NCBI RefSeq assembly: GCF_001426265.1
Contig: NZ_LMDG01000012.1
Location: forward strand, 186,001-250,000
Direction of reading: 5' to 3'
DNA: 64,000 nt
DNA from: Rhizobium sp. Root1220
GTDB lineage: Bacteria > Pseudomonadota > Alphaproteobacteria > Rhizobiales > Rhizobiaceae
The notes below the pieces were generated by a model that saw nothing but the letters and a program-made list of their open reading frames with translations, searched no databases and was not told the origin of the DNA. Below, one piece after another: positions 1 to 9,375 of this stretch. The translations under genes and the position numbers were made by a program. The stretch's first letter is position 1. Each line of letters starts with the position of its first letter.

Positions 1-1176
1 GGCGCAGGCAACGAGTTGACTGGGGTTGCGACGCCCGACGAAGGTACGGTCGTGGTCACCCTGACCGAAGCCGATCCGATCTTTTTCATGCGGCTTGCCA
101 ATCATATCGCGCCGATCACCAAGGCGGCGCAATCGCGTGGCAGTGACGGCGAAGAGATTGCCGACTGGTACAAGCCTGATAGCAGCGCGGTTTACTCCGG
201 CCCCTTCAAGCTGACCAGCATCGACATCGACGCCGGCAAGCTGGTTTTCGAGCCGAACGAGAACTTCTTCGGACCGAAACCGAAGCTGGCGCGTATCGAG
301 ATCACCTCGATCGAAGACAATGTCACCGCGACGTCGCTCATCAAGTCTGGCGAATTCAACGCTCACACCGAACTGGTGACCTCGACGATCATCCAGGACC
401 TCGGCCCAGAATTCTCCGCAGGCCCGCTGATCCCGACCAGTCAGCACTTCTGGTTCAACATTTCCCGCGCGCCGATGGACGATCCGAAGGTTCGCCAGGC
501 GCTCATCATGGCGATCGATCGTGATGGTCTGTTCAAGGCCTCCTATCCCGACGGTCCGCACAAGAAGGCCGACCAGATCCTGAACTCGGTGCCGGGTGCC
601 GACAACTCCGGCTTTGAGCCCTATTCATACGACCCCGCAGCAGCCAAGAAGTTGCTTGCCGAATCCAGTTACGGTGGCCCCGAGCGCCTGCCGAAGATCC
701 TCTTCGTCGGCATCTCAGGCCCGGCGATTCAGGCGGCTGCCCAATTCATCGCCGAACAATGGCGCCAAAACCTCGGCATCACCGCCGTCGACATGAAGCC
801 GCAGCAAGACGCCTATGCGGGTCCGGACCAGAACGCTGTCCAGATCTTCCGTGACGACGTCGGCACTCGCGTGCCCGATGCCGTTTCCTATCTTGCGGGT
901 TCGATTGCCTCGACCTCGTCGAACGCGCAGAACAAGCTCGGCGGATACAAGAACGACAAGGTGGATGCGGCACTCGCTGAAGCCTCTACCAAAGCTGCCG
1001 CCGATCCCGAGCGCATCAAGCTCGCACAGGATGCCCAGAAAGCATTCCGCGAAGATTGGGTCTTCATTCCGTGGTACTCTCAGGCGATGTCGCGCTGGGC
1101 TACCAAGGAGGTAAAGGGCATGGAGAAGAACCTCGACTGGCAGGTCGTGGCGCCCTGGGACATCTCGATCGGCTGA
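1..1176 (+). CDS. Oligopeptide-type ABC transporter substrate-binding protein (SBP family 5), 5' end missing
   Basis: The frame is open from the first base, so the gene starts left of the window; 391 residues remain of a family that is usually 500-600 residues. The protein would be the periplasmic binding component of the Opp/Dpp-type importer encoded directly downstream. Visible family features are the central segment with FNISRAPMDDPKVRQAL followed by MAIDRDGLF, typical of SBP_bac_5 proteins, and a C-terminal Trp-rich end. The signal peptide and N-terminal lobe are outside the window. The substrate cannot be read from this part; the linked DUF1537 kinase hints at a sugar-acid-like ligand rather than a peptide (inference). 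Confidence 0.9.
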   Translation, partial: GAGNELTGVATPDEGTVVVTLTEADPIFFMRLANHIAPITKAAQSRGSDGEEIADWYKPDSSAVYSGPFKLTSIDIDAGKLVFEPNENFFGPKPKLARIEITSIEDNVTATSLIKSGEFNAHTELVTSTIIQDLGPEFSAGPLIPTSQHFWFNISRAPMDDPKVRQALIMAIDRDGLFKASYPDGPHKKADQILNSVPGADNSGFEPYSYDPAAAKKLLAESSYGGPERLPKILFVGISGPAIQAAAQFIAEQWRQNLGITAVDMKPQQDAYAGPDQNAVQIFRDDVGTRVPDAVSYLAGSIASTSSNAQNKLGGYKNDKVDAALAEASTKAAADPERIKLAQDAQKAFREDWVFIPWYSQAMSRWATKEVKGMEKNLDWQVVAPWDISIG

Positions 1177-1222
1177 GCCGACACGAATCGTCGAGACCGA
1201 TAGCCTCCAGGCAATAGTAATC

Positions 1223-1248
1223 GCGCGAAGACCGCAAGGCCTTCGCGC
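1223..1248 (+). repeat. Stem-loop between binding-protein and permease genes
   Basis: GCGCGAAG (1223-1230) and CTTCGCGC (1241-1248) form a perfect 8-bp stem around a 10-nt loop. No T run follows, so it is not a classical terminator. Hairpins at this place commonly stabilise the upstream binding-protein mRNA and reduce permease expression; that role is inferred here. Confidence 0.5.
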
Positions 1249-1316
1249 AAGTTTCAAAAAGACATCGCATGTCCGCGTTGAGCGGAAACGTGTCTGCAAA
1301 CTGGTGGGAGGTGACC

Positions 1317-2273
1317 TTGTTACGCTACGTGCTGACGCGGTTTGCCATCTGGATTCCGTCCGTGCTGATTGTGATGCTGGCCGTTTACGCGTTGGCTTTC
1401 TACGGCGCCGGCGATCCGATCAAGTTGATCTTTCTGCGTGCCCCGGGCGATGTTGCATACAATCCGCAGCGCATCGAGGCGATCCGCGAGAGCGCCGGCC
1501 TGAACAAGCCATTTATCGAGCAGTTCGGCTTTTACATCTGGAACCTGTTGCATGGCCAGTTTGGCAATTCGCTGACCTCCGGTCGCTCGGTCTGGGCGAT
1601 GGTCTCGGCCGCAGCTCCCGTCTCCTTCAAGCTTGCTCTCTGTTCCATCATCCTCACGACGGTCGTTGCAATCCCGCTTGGCATGATCGCCGCGATGAAC
1701 CAAAACAGTCGTCTCGACTATGCGATTCTCGGTTCGGCCCTCTTCCTGTGGGCGATACCGGCCTATGTCGCTGGCCCACTGCTGATGGTAGGCCTCATTG
1801 TTCTCCTGCCAGGCGCCAGTGTGCCCTATGGCTGGGGCGGTATCTTCGACGTACGCATCCTGCTGCCGCTCGTCGTGCTGTCCTTCCAGCCGATCGCGTT
1901 GATCGTGCGGCAGACCCGCGCCGCTGTGATCGAGGTGCTGTCCGAGGATTTTGTTCGCACGGCCCGCGCCAAGGGGGTGCCCGAGATTATCGTAGCGCTG
2001 CGCCATATCCTGCGCCCCGTGCTGACGCCCGTCGTCACTCAACTCGGACTGATCATGATCACCATCGTAAACGGCGCTATCTTTGTGGAGCTCGTCTTCG
2101 GTTTGCCGGGTCTCGGTCGTCTCACCGTGCAGGCGCTGACCAATTCCGATTATCCGGTCATCCTGGCAATTACGCTCATCGGATCTTTCCTGGTGATGAT
2201 GTCGAACCTTCTGGTGGACGTGCTTTACCCGCTGCTTGATCCGCGTGCCAATGATGCAAGAAGGAGCCGCTGA
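1317..2273 (+). CDS. Opp/Dpp-type ABC transporter permease (DppB-like)
   Basis: Inner-membrane permease, 318 residues from the chosen start. The N-terminus opens with a membrane helix (IWIPSVLIVMLAVYALAFY), and the cytoplasmic EAA loop is visible as the stretch VRTARAKGVPEI. I choose TTG 1317 because the sequence 1306-1314 (GGGAGGTGA) is an almost perfect match to the 16S rRNA tail at correct spacing; an in-frame ATG at 1269 would add 16 residues of unlikely composition. It follows the binding-protein gene after 140 bp and is followed after 2 bp by the second permease, so both belong to one operon. Confidence 0.9.
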   Translation: MLRYVLTRFAIWIPSVLIVMLAVYALAFYGAGDPIKLIFLRAPGDVAYNPQRIEAIRESAGLNKPFIEQFGFYIWNLLHGQFGNSLTSGRSVWAMVSAAAPVSFKLALCSIILTTVVAIPLGMIAAMNQNSRLDYAILGSALFLWAIPAYVAGPLLMVGLIVLLPGASVPYGWGGIFDVRILLPLVVLSFQPIALIVRQTRAAVIEVLSEDFVRTARAKGVPEIIVALRHILRPVLTPVVTQLGLIMITIVNGAIFVELVFGLPGLGRLTVQALTNSDYPVILAITLIGSFLVMMSNLLVDVLYPLLDPRANDARRSR

Positions 2274-2275
2274 CC

Positions 2276-3234
2276 ATGTCCGCCATCCCTCTCTCACCCG
2301 TCGCAGTCCAGGACGAAGCACCTGTCAGTCTGTGGCGCGACGCCTGGCATCGCCTGAAGCGCAACAAGCTCGCGGTCTTCGGTCTTGTCGTCGTGCTTAT
2401 CCTCGCCTTCGCGGCGATCTTTGGACCGTATCTCACACCCTATGATTATCTGAGCCAGGATTTACAGGCGCGAAACGCAGCACCCTCGTTGAACCACCTC
2501 TTTGGAACCGACGACCTCGGTCGTGATGTTTTCAGCCGCGTCGTCTTCGGAACGCGCACCGCATTTCTGGTCGCCGTCATCGTCACCCTGATCGCCGTAT
2601 TCATCGGTACGACCCTCGGCGCCATCGCCGGCTTCTTCGGCAATCCCTTCGATCGCGTCATCATGTGGCTGACCGACATGACCATGTCGGTGCCGAACCT
2701 GCTGCTCGTCGTCGTCATCAACGCATCGCTGAAGTCGCCGATCACCAAGTGGATGGAAGCGCAGTATCTCGCGACCCTCAATCCCTTCTATCGCCAGACC
2801 ATCTGGGTCGATTTCATGCTGGTGTTCGGCTCGATGGCGCTGATCTCTTGGCCGCCCTATGCGCGCCTCGTACGCGCCCAGGTGCTGTCGATCCGCAGCC
2901 GGCCCTATATCACGGCAGCCCAGGCGCTCGGCCTTTCCAACTGGATCATCATGAAGCGCTACGTCATTCCGAACGCGCTAGGTCCGCTGATTGTCTCCGT
3001 CAGCGCCGGTCTTGGCACGGCGATGGTGCTGGAAAGTGCCTTCAGCTTCCTCGGCGTTGGCGTCAATCCGCCAACTCCGAGCTGGGGTAACATGATCTCG
3101 GACGGCCTTCGCGTCTGGCAACACTATCCGCACTTGCTCGCCGCACCGGCAGCCGTTCTCGGCCTTGCCTCGGTCGCCTTCAGCTTCCTCGGCGATGGCC
3201 TCAACGATGCACTCAATCCGCGGGGCAGCAAGTG

Positions 3235-3235
<1 letters not shown>
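2276..3235 (+). CDS. Opp/Dpp-type ABC transporter permease (DppC-like)
   Basis: Second inner-membrane permease of the importer, 319 residues. It has the DppC/OppC layout: a cytoplasmic N-terminus with WRDAWHRLKRNKLAVFGL leading into the first helix, the FGTDDLGRDVFSRVVFG motif of the family near residue 80, and an EAA loop (YITAAQALGLSNW). The GTG/ATG of the ATPase gene overlaps its stop codon, showing tight translational coupling. It would heterodimerise with the product of the preceding gene. Confidence 0.92.
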
Positions 3236-4238
<1,003 letters not shown>

Positions 4239-4239
<1 letters not shown>

Positions 4240-5231
4240 TGGGTGCCCAACCGCTGCTCAAGATCGAAAACCTTGTCAAGCATTTCCACGTCAGGCTCGG
4301 CGCCTTCGGCGAGCGCTCGGCCACCGTTTATGCGCTCGACAACGTCAACCTCGACATCATGGAAGGCGAGACGCTGAGCCTCGTCGGCGAATCCGGCTGT
4401 GGCAAGTCGACCACCGGCTTCACCATCCTCAACCTCTACAAGGCGACCAGCGGCAGGGTCGTCTACAAGGGCCAGGATCTGGCGACACTGGATGAAAAGC
4501 AGATGCGGCCGTTCCGCCGCGACCTGCAGATCGTCTTCCAGGATCCCTATTCGACGCTCAACCCGCGCATGACGATCGGTGAGGCGGTCGGAGAGCCGAT
4601 CCTGTTCCACAAGCTCTGCACCAAGGCCGAGCTGAAGGACAAGGTCGCGGCGCTCCTGACCGACGTGGGCCTGCCGACGCGTTTTGCGCAGCGCTATCCG
4701 CACGAACTCTCCGGCGGCCAGCGCCAGCGCGTCGTCATCGCCCGCGCACTGGCCTGCCAGCCCAAATTTATCGTCTGCGACGAAGCGATTTCTGCGCTCG
4801 ACGTCTCGATCCAGGCACAGATCATCAACCTGCTGCTCGACCTGCAGGAAAAATACGGCCTGACCTACCTGTTCATCGCCCACGATCTGGCGGTGGTTCG
4901 CCACATCAGCACCCGCGTCGGCGTCATGTATCTCGGCCGTCTGGCGGAACTCGCCACCCGCGAGGAATTGTTCGAAAACCCGCTGCATCCTTACACCAAG
5001 GCATTGCTTTCAGCCGTGCCGGAAACCGATCCGGAACTGGAGCGTACCCGCAACCGCCAGATCCTGCAGGGCGACGTGCCGAGTCCGCTCAGCCCGCCGA
5101 GCGGCTGCCGTTTCCACACCCGCTGCCCAGTGGCCATGGATGTTTGCAGCACGGTAGTGCCGGAGTGGAAGGAAGCAAGACCCGGTCATCTCGTCGCCTG
5201 CCACGCGGTCAACACAGGACAGACTGCATGA
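4239..5231 (+). CDS. Opp/Dpp-type ABC transporter ATP-binding protein (DppF-like)
   Basis: Second ATPase, 330 residues, partner of the preceding one. Walker A is GESGCGKST, signature LSGGQRQR, Walker [10 protein letters not shown] (the family often has DEAxSALD here instead of DEPTSALD). The C-terminus again has a Cys pair segment ([14 protein letters not shown]). ATG 4239 overlaps the previous stop by one base and has AGGAGG at 4226-4231 as ribosome site; a longer in-frame start at 4203 lies inside the previous gene and is unlikely. Its own stop overlaps the start of the DUF1537 gene. Confidence 0.92.
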
Positions 5232-6286
5232 CGCTGAAGGTCGCTATCATCGCCGACGATCTGACCGGTGCGCTCGACACGGGAACCCCGTTCGTCGACG
5301 CTGGTCTTTCCGTCGTCGTTGCGATCGACATCGAAGCCATACCGGAGGCGCTCGCAACGGGTTCGGAGGTAGTCGTGGTCAATACCGCCTCAAGGGCTCT
5401 CCCGGAGGAGGAAGCGGCAAGGAGGGTCGGTCTCGCGGCCAGCGCCCTTCTTGCCGCCTTCCCGAAGATCGTCCTCAAGAAAATCGATTCACGCCTGAAG
5501 GGGAATGTGGCTTCGGAAAGCGTGCGCCTGGCGGAAGTATTCGGTCATTCGCGGATCGTGGTTGCGCCAGCCATTCCGGATCAACTTCGGTATACACGAG
5601 ACGGCCACGTCGTGGGGCGCGGCGTCGAGCGGGCGCTGCCGATCGCTGAACTCTTCCAAGAGCCCCACGGCGTCCTCATTGCCGATGCAGCAAGTGATGC
5701 CGATCTCGACAGGATCGCAACGGCGCACGACTGGAAGCTCACTCTCGCGGTTGGCGCGCGGGGTCTCGGTAGTGCACTTGCGCGCAGCGTCGGCCAGGCA
5801 GGCTTGGCACGGCAAAAGTATGAGCCGGCTCGCAAGACCCTCTTCGCTTTCGGCACGCGTGATCCTATTACCGCAAGCCAGATGCGTATGCTGGAGGGGG
5901 CGGGCGCCTTGTGTGGCGTGGTTGATGCGCCCATGGGAATTGTAGGGCAGGGGATAGGACAAACCCTTCCGCTCTTGCTGCGTTGCACTGGCGAACTCGC
6001 TACCGACGCCGCCGTCGTAGCAGACCGCTTTGCACAGGGCGTACAATTGGTGATAGAGAATACGCGTCCGGATATGCTGATGGTGGGCGGAGGAGATACC
6101 GCGCTTGCTGTCCTGCGCAGGCTTGGAATTCGGATCCTGATTCCGAAGGGCGAAATCGAGGCAGGAATTCCTTGGTTTGAGGTAATGGCCTCTGATGGAG
6201 CTCGCTTCCGTTGTGCCGTGAAGTCCGGGGGCTTCGGGAATTATGATAGTTTGCTAAGACTGATTTCACAGAATCAGGCGGCGTGA
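5228..6286 (+). CDS. Four-carbon acid sugar kinase family protein (DUF1537)
   Basis: 352 residues. Members of this family phosphorylate four-carbon acid sugars such as threonate, erythronate or their dehydro forms with ATP in the cytoplasm. The N-terminal domain begins with IIADDLTGALDTG and has KKIDSRLKGN, the counterpart of the K-x-DS-x-x-RGN substrate motif; the C-terminal nucleotide-binding domain has GGDTALAVLRRLGI and ends with the KSGGFG motif. ATG 5228 overlaps the stop of the ATPase gene (ATGA), so the kinase is translationally coupled to the importer. The usual partners of such kinases (a PdxA2-like or LtnD-like dehydrogenase) are not in the visible part of the cluster. Confidence 0.85.
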   Translation: MTLKVAIIADDLTGALDTGTPFVDAGLSVVVAIDIEAIPEALATGSEVVVVNTASRALPEEEAARRVGLAASALLAAFPKIVLKKIDSRLKGNVASESVRLAEVFGHSRIVVAPAIPDQLRYTRDGHVVGRGVERALPIAELFQEPHGVLIADAASDADLDRIATAHDWKLTLAVGARGLGSALARSVGQAGLARQKYEPARKTLFAFGTRDPITASQMRMLEGAGALCGVVDAPMGIVGQGIGQTLPLLLRCTGELATDAAVVADRFAQGVQLVIENTRPDMLMVGGGDTALAVLRRLGIRILIPKGEIEAGIPWFEVMASDGARFRCAVKSGGFGNYDSLLRLISQNQAA

Positions 6287-6290
6287 GGCG

Positions 6291-7076
6291 ATGCCGACGG
6301 GGAGAATGAACGTGGATGAAGCGAACGGTGTATCGGCGGGCGGACAAGCGAACCCGGTAGGCAAGTCCGGGCGAGGCAAGGCCGTGAAGCTGGTCGATCG
6401 CGTTTTTGACCAACTCCTGGAACGCATCCGCTCCGGCAACTATCCGGCGGACTCGCGGCTGCCGGGTGAGCACGAGCTTGCCTCGCTGCTGGGCGTCTCT
6501 CGTCCCATCGTGCGCGACGCTTTGGCTCGCCTGCGGGACCAGGGGATGGTCTATGCGCGCCAGGGGGCCGGAACCTTTGTCAGCGCCCACGGCTTGCCGA
6601 CCACGCAGCTTGCCTATTCACCGGTAAAGACGATTGCGGATATTCAACGCTGCTATGAATTCCGTTTGACGATTGAACCAGCTGCCGCCTTTTTCGCAGC
6701 CAAGAGGCGCGATGACGCGGCCGTCCAGAAGATTGCGTCGGCGCTCGCCGACCTTAGAGAGGCAACCAGCCATCAGTTGCATCGCACGGATGCCGATTTC
6801 AACTTTCACCGCTCGGTGACAGAAGCTGCCAACAATCACTATTATACGGCCTCCATCGATGCCCTGAAGGCACATATCGCCGTTGGCATGCACCTTCACG
6901 GGCTTTCGTTGCTGGGACCACGGCCAGGCCTCGAGCAGGTATTCCAGGAACACAACGCGATCTACAAGGCGATTTCCGAAGGCAGGGCCGAGGAAGCACG
7001 CGATCTGATGCAATTGCACCTCGAAGGGTCAAGAGACAGGCTATTCGAGGGCCGGGCGCTCGACCTTTCGTTCTAG
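6291..7076 (+). CDS. GntR/FadR-family transcriptional regulator of the Opp-kinase cluster
   Basis: 261 residues. An N-terminal winged helix (about residues 25-95, with SRLPGEHELASLLGVSRP) is followed by an FCD ligand domain. The FCD metal ligands look intact: D-x3-H in DFNFH, a His in EHNAIY and a His in QLHLEG. It lies 4 bp after the kinase gene, so it is probably the last gene of the operon and senses the imported compound or its product. The start is uncertain: ATG 6291 gives the length used; GTG 6312 has a better placed GGGGAG site and would remove 7 residues. No operator could be assigned; it may lie left of the window. Confidence 0.85.
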   Translation: MPTGRMNVDEANGVSAGGQANPVGKSGRGKAVKLVDRVFDQLLERIRSGNYPADSRLPGEHELASLLGVSRPIVRDALARLRDQGMVYARQGAGTFVSAHGLPTTQLAYSPVKTIADIQRCYEFRLTIEPAAAFFAAKRRDDAAVQKIASALADLREATSHQLHRTDADFNFHRSVTEAANNHYYTASIDALKAHIAVGMHLHGLSLLGPRPGLEQVFQEHNAIYKAISEGRAEEARDLMQLHLEGSRDRLFEGRALDLSF

Positions 7077-7130
7077 AGGTCGGAGTGGGGACGGCAATGA
7101 CCTGCGTTGGATGCGGAGCCTAAGCGCGTA

Positions 7131-7808
7131 TTAGAGTGCGCTGGGAACGGCCTGAGGCCAGCGGATGAGGGCGCTTTCACCTGCCTCAGTCAGGGCGTAC
7201 ACACCTTTTTCGCGCCGCTCGAACCAGCCATATACGTTGCTCAGCAGAATTTTCCCGGCGTCAGGAGCAACCGTCTTCATGTCGCGAGGTCGCAAATGGC
7301 CACGCTGAATCGCAGATGCGCACGCCAGTGCCTGTTGCCGGTAAGCGGTCAGGATGGGTGCTCTTGATCCACCACCGGGGGTCGGGTCGCCGCGTCGACG
7401 GCGATGCTCGTCGACAAGACGCGACCTTCGCTTGGAATTCGTGCGAGGCATCGGCGAGACCGAACTGACGATGATGCTGACTTCGCCGGTGTCTGCGACG
7501 CCAAGCATGCCAATTCCGAGACGACGGCATAGATGGCGAAAACGCTTGTCCGATTCACGCCCGCGCCCCGTGGCCGAAACCCGTGCGGCAATCCATACTT
7601 CATCGCAAATGGATGCGCGGTCGACTGCCTGCAGGATGAGTTCCAGATTGAATGAAAGCTTGAGCTCACATACGACCACCAAATGGGGCTCGCCCGAACT
7701 CAGGCCCACGAGGTCGCAGCCACCGACTTCTCCCTTTACCTCGTAGCCAGCCGCTTCTAGGAAGCCTTTGACGGGTGCGTAGAGTGACGTTTCCACGGCG
7801 GCAATCAA
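7131..7808 (-). CDS. DUF2161-type protein with PD-(D/E)XK nuclease-like core
   Basis: 225 residues. The N-terminal 75 residues carry a PD-(D/E)XK-like pattern: Glu6 in the first helix, Asp32 in GGCDLVGL, and Glu48-x-Lys50 in VVVCELKLSF, followed by a helix with Q60. The C-terminal third resembles a small winged-helix segment (residues 175-215). Proteins of this type are annotated as putative phosphodiesterases, but no substrate is known to me. Translation starts at TTG 7808, which overlaps the TGA of the upstream small gene in a TTGA arrangement, so the three genes 8580 to 7131 form a coupled operon led by an NsrR-like regulator. Confidence 0.75.
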   Translation of the reverse strand: MIAAVETSLYAPVKGFLEAAGYEVKGEVGGCDLVGLSSGEPHLVVVCELKLSFNLELILQAVDRASICDEVWIAARVSATGRGRESDKRFRHLCRRLGIGMLGVADTGEVSIIVSSVSPMPRTNSKRRSRLVDEHRRRRGDPTPGGGSRAPILTAYRQQALACASAIQRGHLRPRDMKTVAPDAGKILLSNVYGWFERREKGVYALTEAGESALIRWPQAVPSAL

Positions 7809-8107
7809 GCAGCGTTGAGATCGGCGATCTCGCCGTGGCGTGCCAGCAGCCGTGGCGAGGACATGTCCCCGGTCTCCTCGTCAACGAAAACGGCATAAGC
7901 AGCCACGCCGACAAAGCGAGCCGACATCGCGGAGGCGATCCTCTCTGCGCTAACCGCATTTGAAGCCTGTCGCATTTCTCCCGGGATCAGATTGCCCCGG
8001 TTTTTGCGGTAGGGGAGGACAATGAACTTTTCGCCAGATGACATCGCTGCAATTCCTGATTTATGTTCGTGAAATGTTCTGATTTGCTGAAGAATGTCAA
8101 CCTTCAT
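7805..8107 (-). CDS. Small uncharacterised protein coupled to the Rrf2 regulator and DUF2161 genes
   Basis: I do not recognise the family. From ATG 8107, which overlaps the stop of the Rrf2 gene (ATGA), the product is 100 residues; a second start at ATG 8044 gives 79 residues and has an AGGA about 9 bases upstream. The better conserved-looking part begins there, with KFIVLPYRKNRGNLIPGEM and an Ala-rich helix ending in a VFVDEETGDMSSP segment. There is no signal peptide or membrane helix. The TGA overlaps the TTG start of the DUF2161 gene, so it is probably cotranslated with both neighbours. Confidence 0.65.
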   Translation of the reverse strand: MKVDILQQIRTFHEHKSGIAAMSSGEKFIVLPYRKNRGNLIPGEMRQASNAVSAERIASAMSARFVGVAAYAVFVDEETGDMSSPRLLARHGEIADLNAA

Positions 8108-8580
8108 GGGTTTCGCTGACGGGAGGCCGGGTCTGCCTTCTCGCTGGGAAGAGACAGGAGTTGTCGCAGTGGTGTTGACGGTAGAATAAGGTCGGAAAGC
8201 GTATAGCCGTCGAGGACGTCCAGAAATGCCACGGTTGCGGACGCGAGCGCGCGCTTGAGAACGCATGCCGGTTGGACCACACATACTATCCCGGAGCCTT
8301 CCTCCATGCACGGAACGATGGCAAAATCCGGCTCGCAGGCCCGCACGATTTCTCCTATCCCGATCCGCCCGGCGTCTCGCGCCAGACGCATTCCGCCCTG
8401 GCGGCCTCGCACCGTGTCGATAAAGCCCTTCTGGCCCAGTTCGTGGGTGATCTTCATCAGATGAGCCTTGGATATGTCATAGGCCTTGGCGATCTCGGCG
8501 ATCGTCGACAGCCTCTCGCCGTTGAGGGCGAGATACATCATCAGGCGCAGTGCGTAGTCGGAGTAGACGGTCAGCCGCAT
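8104..8580 (-). CDS. nsrR: Rrf2-family transcriptional regulator, NsrR-like
   Basis: 158 residues. The N-terminal winged helix starts MRLTVYSDYALRLMMYLAL, the standard Rrf2 opening, with TVRGRQGGMRLAR in the wing. Three cysteines in the pattern C-x8-C-x5-C (CMEEGSGIVC, then VVQPAC), followed by LKRALASATVAFLDVLDGYTLSDL, match NsrR-type nitric-oxide sensors that hold an iron-sulfur cluster. RirA and IscR have different spacing and C-terminal sequence, so NsrR-like is preferred. Its stop overlaps the next small gene. Whether it represses its own operon cannot be shown; I found no convincing NsrR site upstream. Confidence 0.8.
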   Translation of the reverse strand: MRLTVYSDYALRLMMYLALNGERLSTIAEIAKAYDISKAHLMKITHELGQKGFIDTVRGRQGGMRLARDAGRIGIGEIVRACEPDFAIVPCMEEGSGIVCVVQPACVLKRALASATVAFLDVLDGYTLSDLILPSTPLRQLLSLPSEKADPASRQRNP

Positions 8581-8730
8581 CGGCGCAACTCACAAGGAAA
8601 ATAGTTTGGCCTGGGTTTAAAGATAGATTGCCCGTATATCAATTGCGCCTGCATAACAATTACGCCCATCTATCCATTACGATGGTGTCGCAGGTCGTGA
8701 GCCTTCGACCTGCGACAATCAAACATTGCG

Positions 8731-9312
8731 TTACACAGATCCACGTCTGCGCACAACTGACCCCGCAAAAACCAAGAGGAGAGCGGCCGCCATGGCAATT
8801 ATGAGGTGCAGGTGGAGCGACAAATGCCCGAGGAGTTGTTCGACGCCGTGGCCGAAAATGTAGCCCACGCTTGTAAACAATTGTCCCCAAACCATCGCCG
8901 CAGCCACATTCAGGAGAAGGAAGGTGGTTGTAGGAACCGTTGTTGTTCCAATGACAACCGGACTTATTGTTCGCAAGCCCGGCAGAAAGCGAAAGGCGAA
9001 GATGAAACCGATGGGATGGCGCTCGAGTAGACCGTTGACCCGCGCGACAGCCGGTTTCTCGATGATCCTCTGCACGAAAGAAAGGCGCCGCAGATACCGT
9101 CCCAAGAAGAAGAACATCTGGTCACCTGCGAAAGACCCGGCGGACGCCGCAAGAGATGCGGTGAGGTAGCTCAGCAGGTGGCGGTGGGCGGCCACCCCGC
9201 CGAGAAAAGCCGCCGTTTCTCCCTCGATCGCCGTCCCCAGAAATATCGCGATCAGACCGTAGTTTTCAATCAGGAGTTCAAGAGACACGTCGGCTAGCTC
9301 CAAAATTGGCAT
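8731..9312 (-). CDS. DedA-family membrane protein (VTT domain)
   Basis: 193 residues with the DedA/VTT layout: an N-terminal re-entrant segment (ENYGLIAIFLGTAIEGETAAFLGG with the conserved Glu), then FAGDQMFFFLGR, then the basic motif FRFLPGLRTISPVVIG, and C-terminal membrane helices. DedA proteins act in the inner membrane and are linked to membrane potential and lipid-carrier recycling. The start has no convincing ribosome site. It lies 63 bp after the ChaA-type gene on the same strand and may be the last gene of that transcript. Confidence 0.85.
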   Translation of the reverse strand: MPILELADVSLELLIENYGLIAIFLGTAIEGETAAFLGGVAAHRHLLSYLTASLAASAGSFAGDQMFFFLGRYLRRLSFVQRIIEKPAVARVNGLLERHPIGFIFAFRFLPGLRTISPVVIGTTTVPTTTFLLLNVAAAMVWGQLFTSVGYIFGHGVEQLLGHLSLHLHLIIAMAAALLLVFAGSVVRRRGSV

Positions 9313-9375
9313 GGTGGTGCCATAGCAGTGGCGCGAACAGAAGGGACACGTCCAAAGAAGGTCCGACCTGCACGA

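Noticed and set aside
1320..2321. A 333-codon open frame antisense to the first Opp permease
   Set aside because: His/Arg/Asp-rich translation with no family pattern; the sense-strand permease explains the region.
8581..8730. NsrR binding site upstream of the NsrR-like gene
   Set aside because: AAAGATAGATT near 8618 resembles a half-site but the other half does not match well enough to claim an operator.
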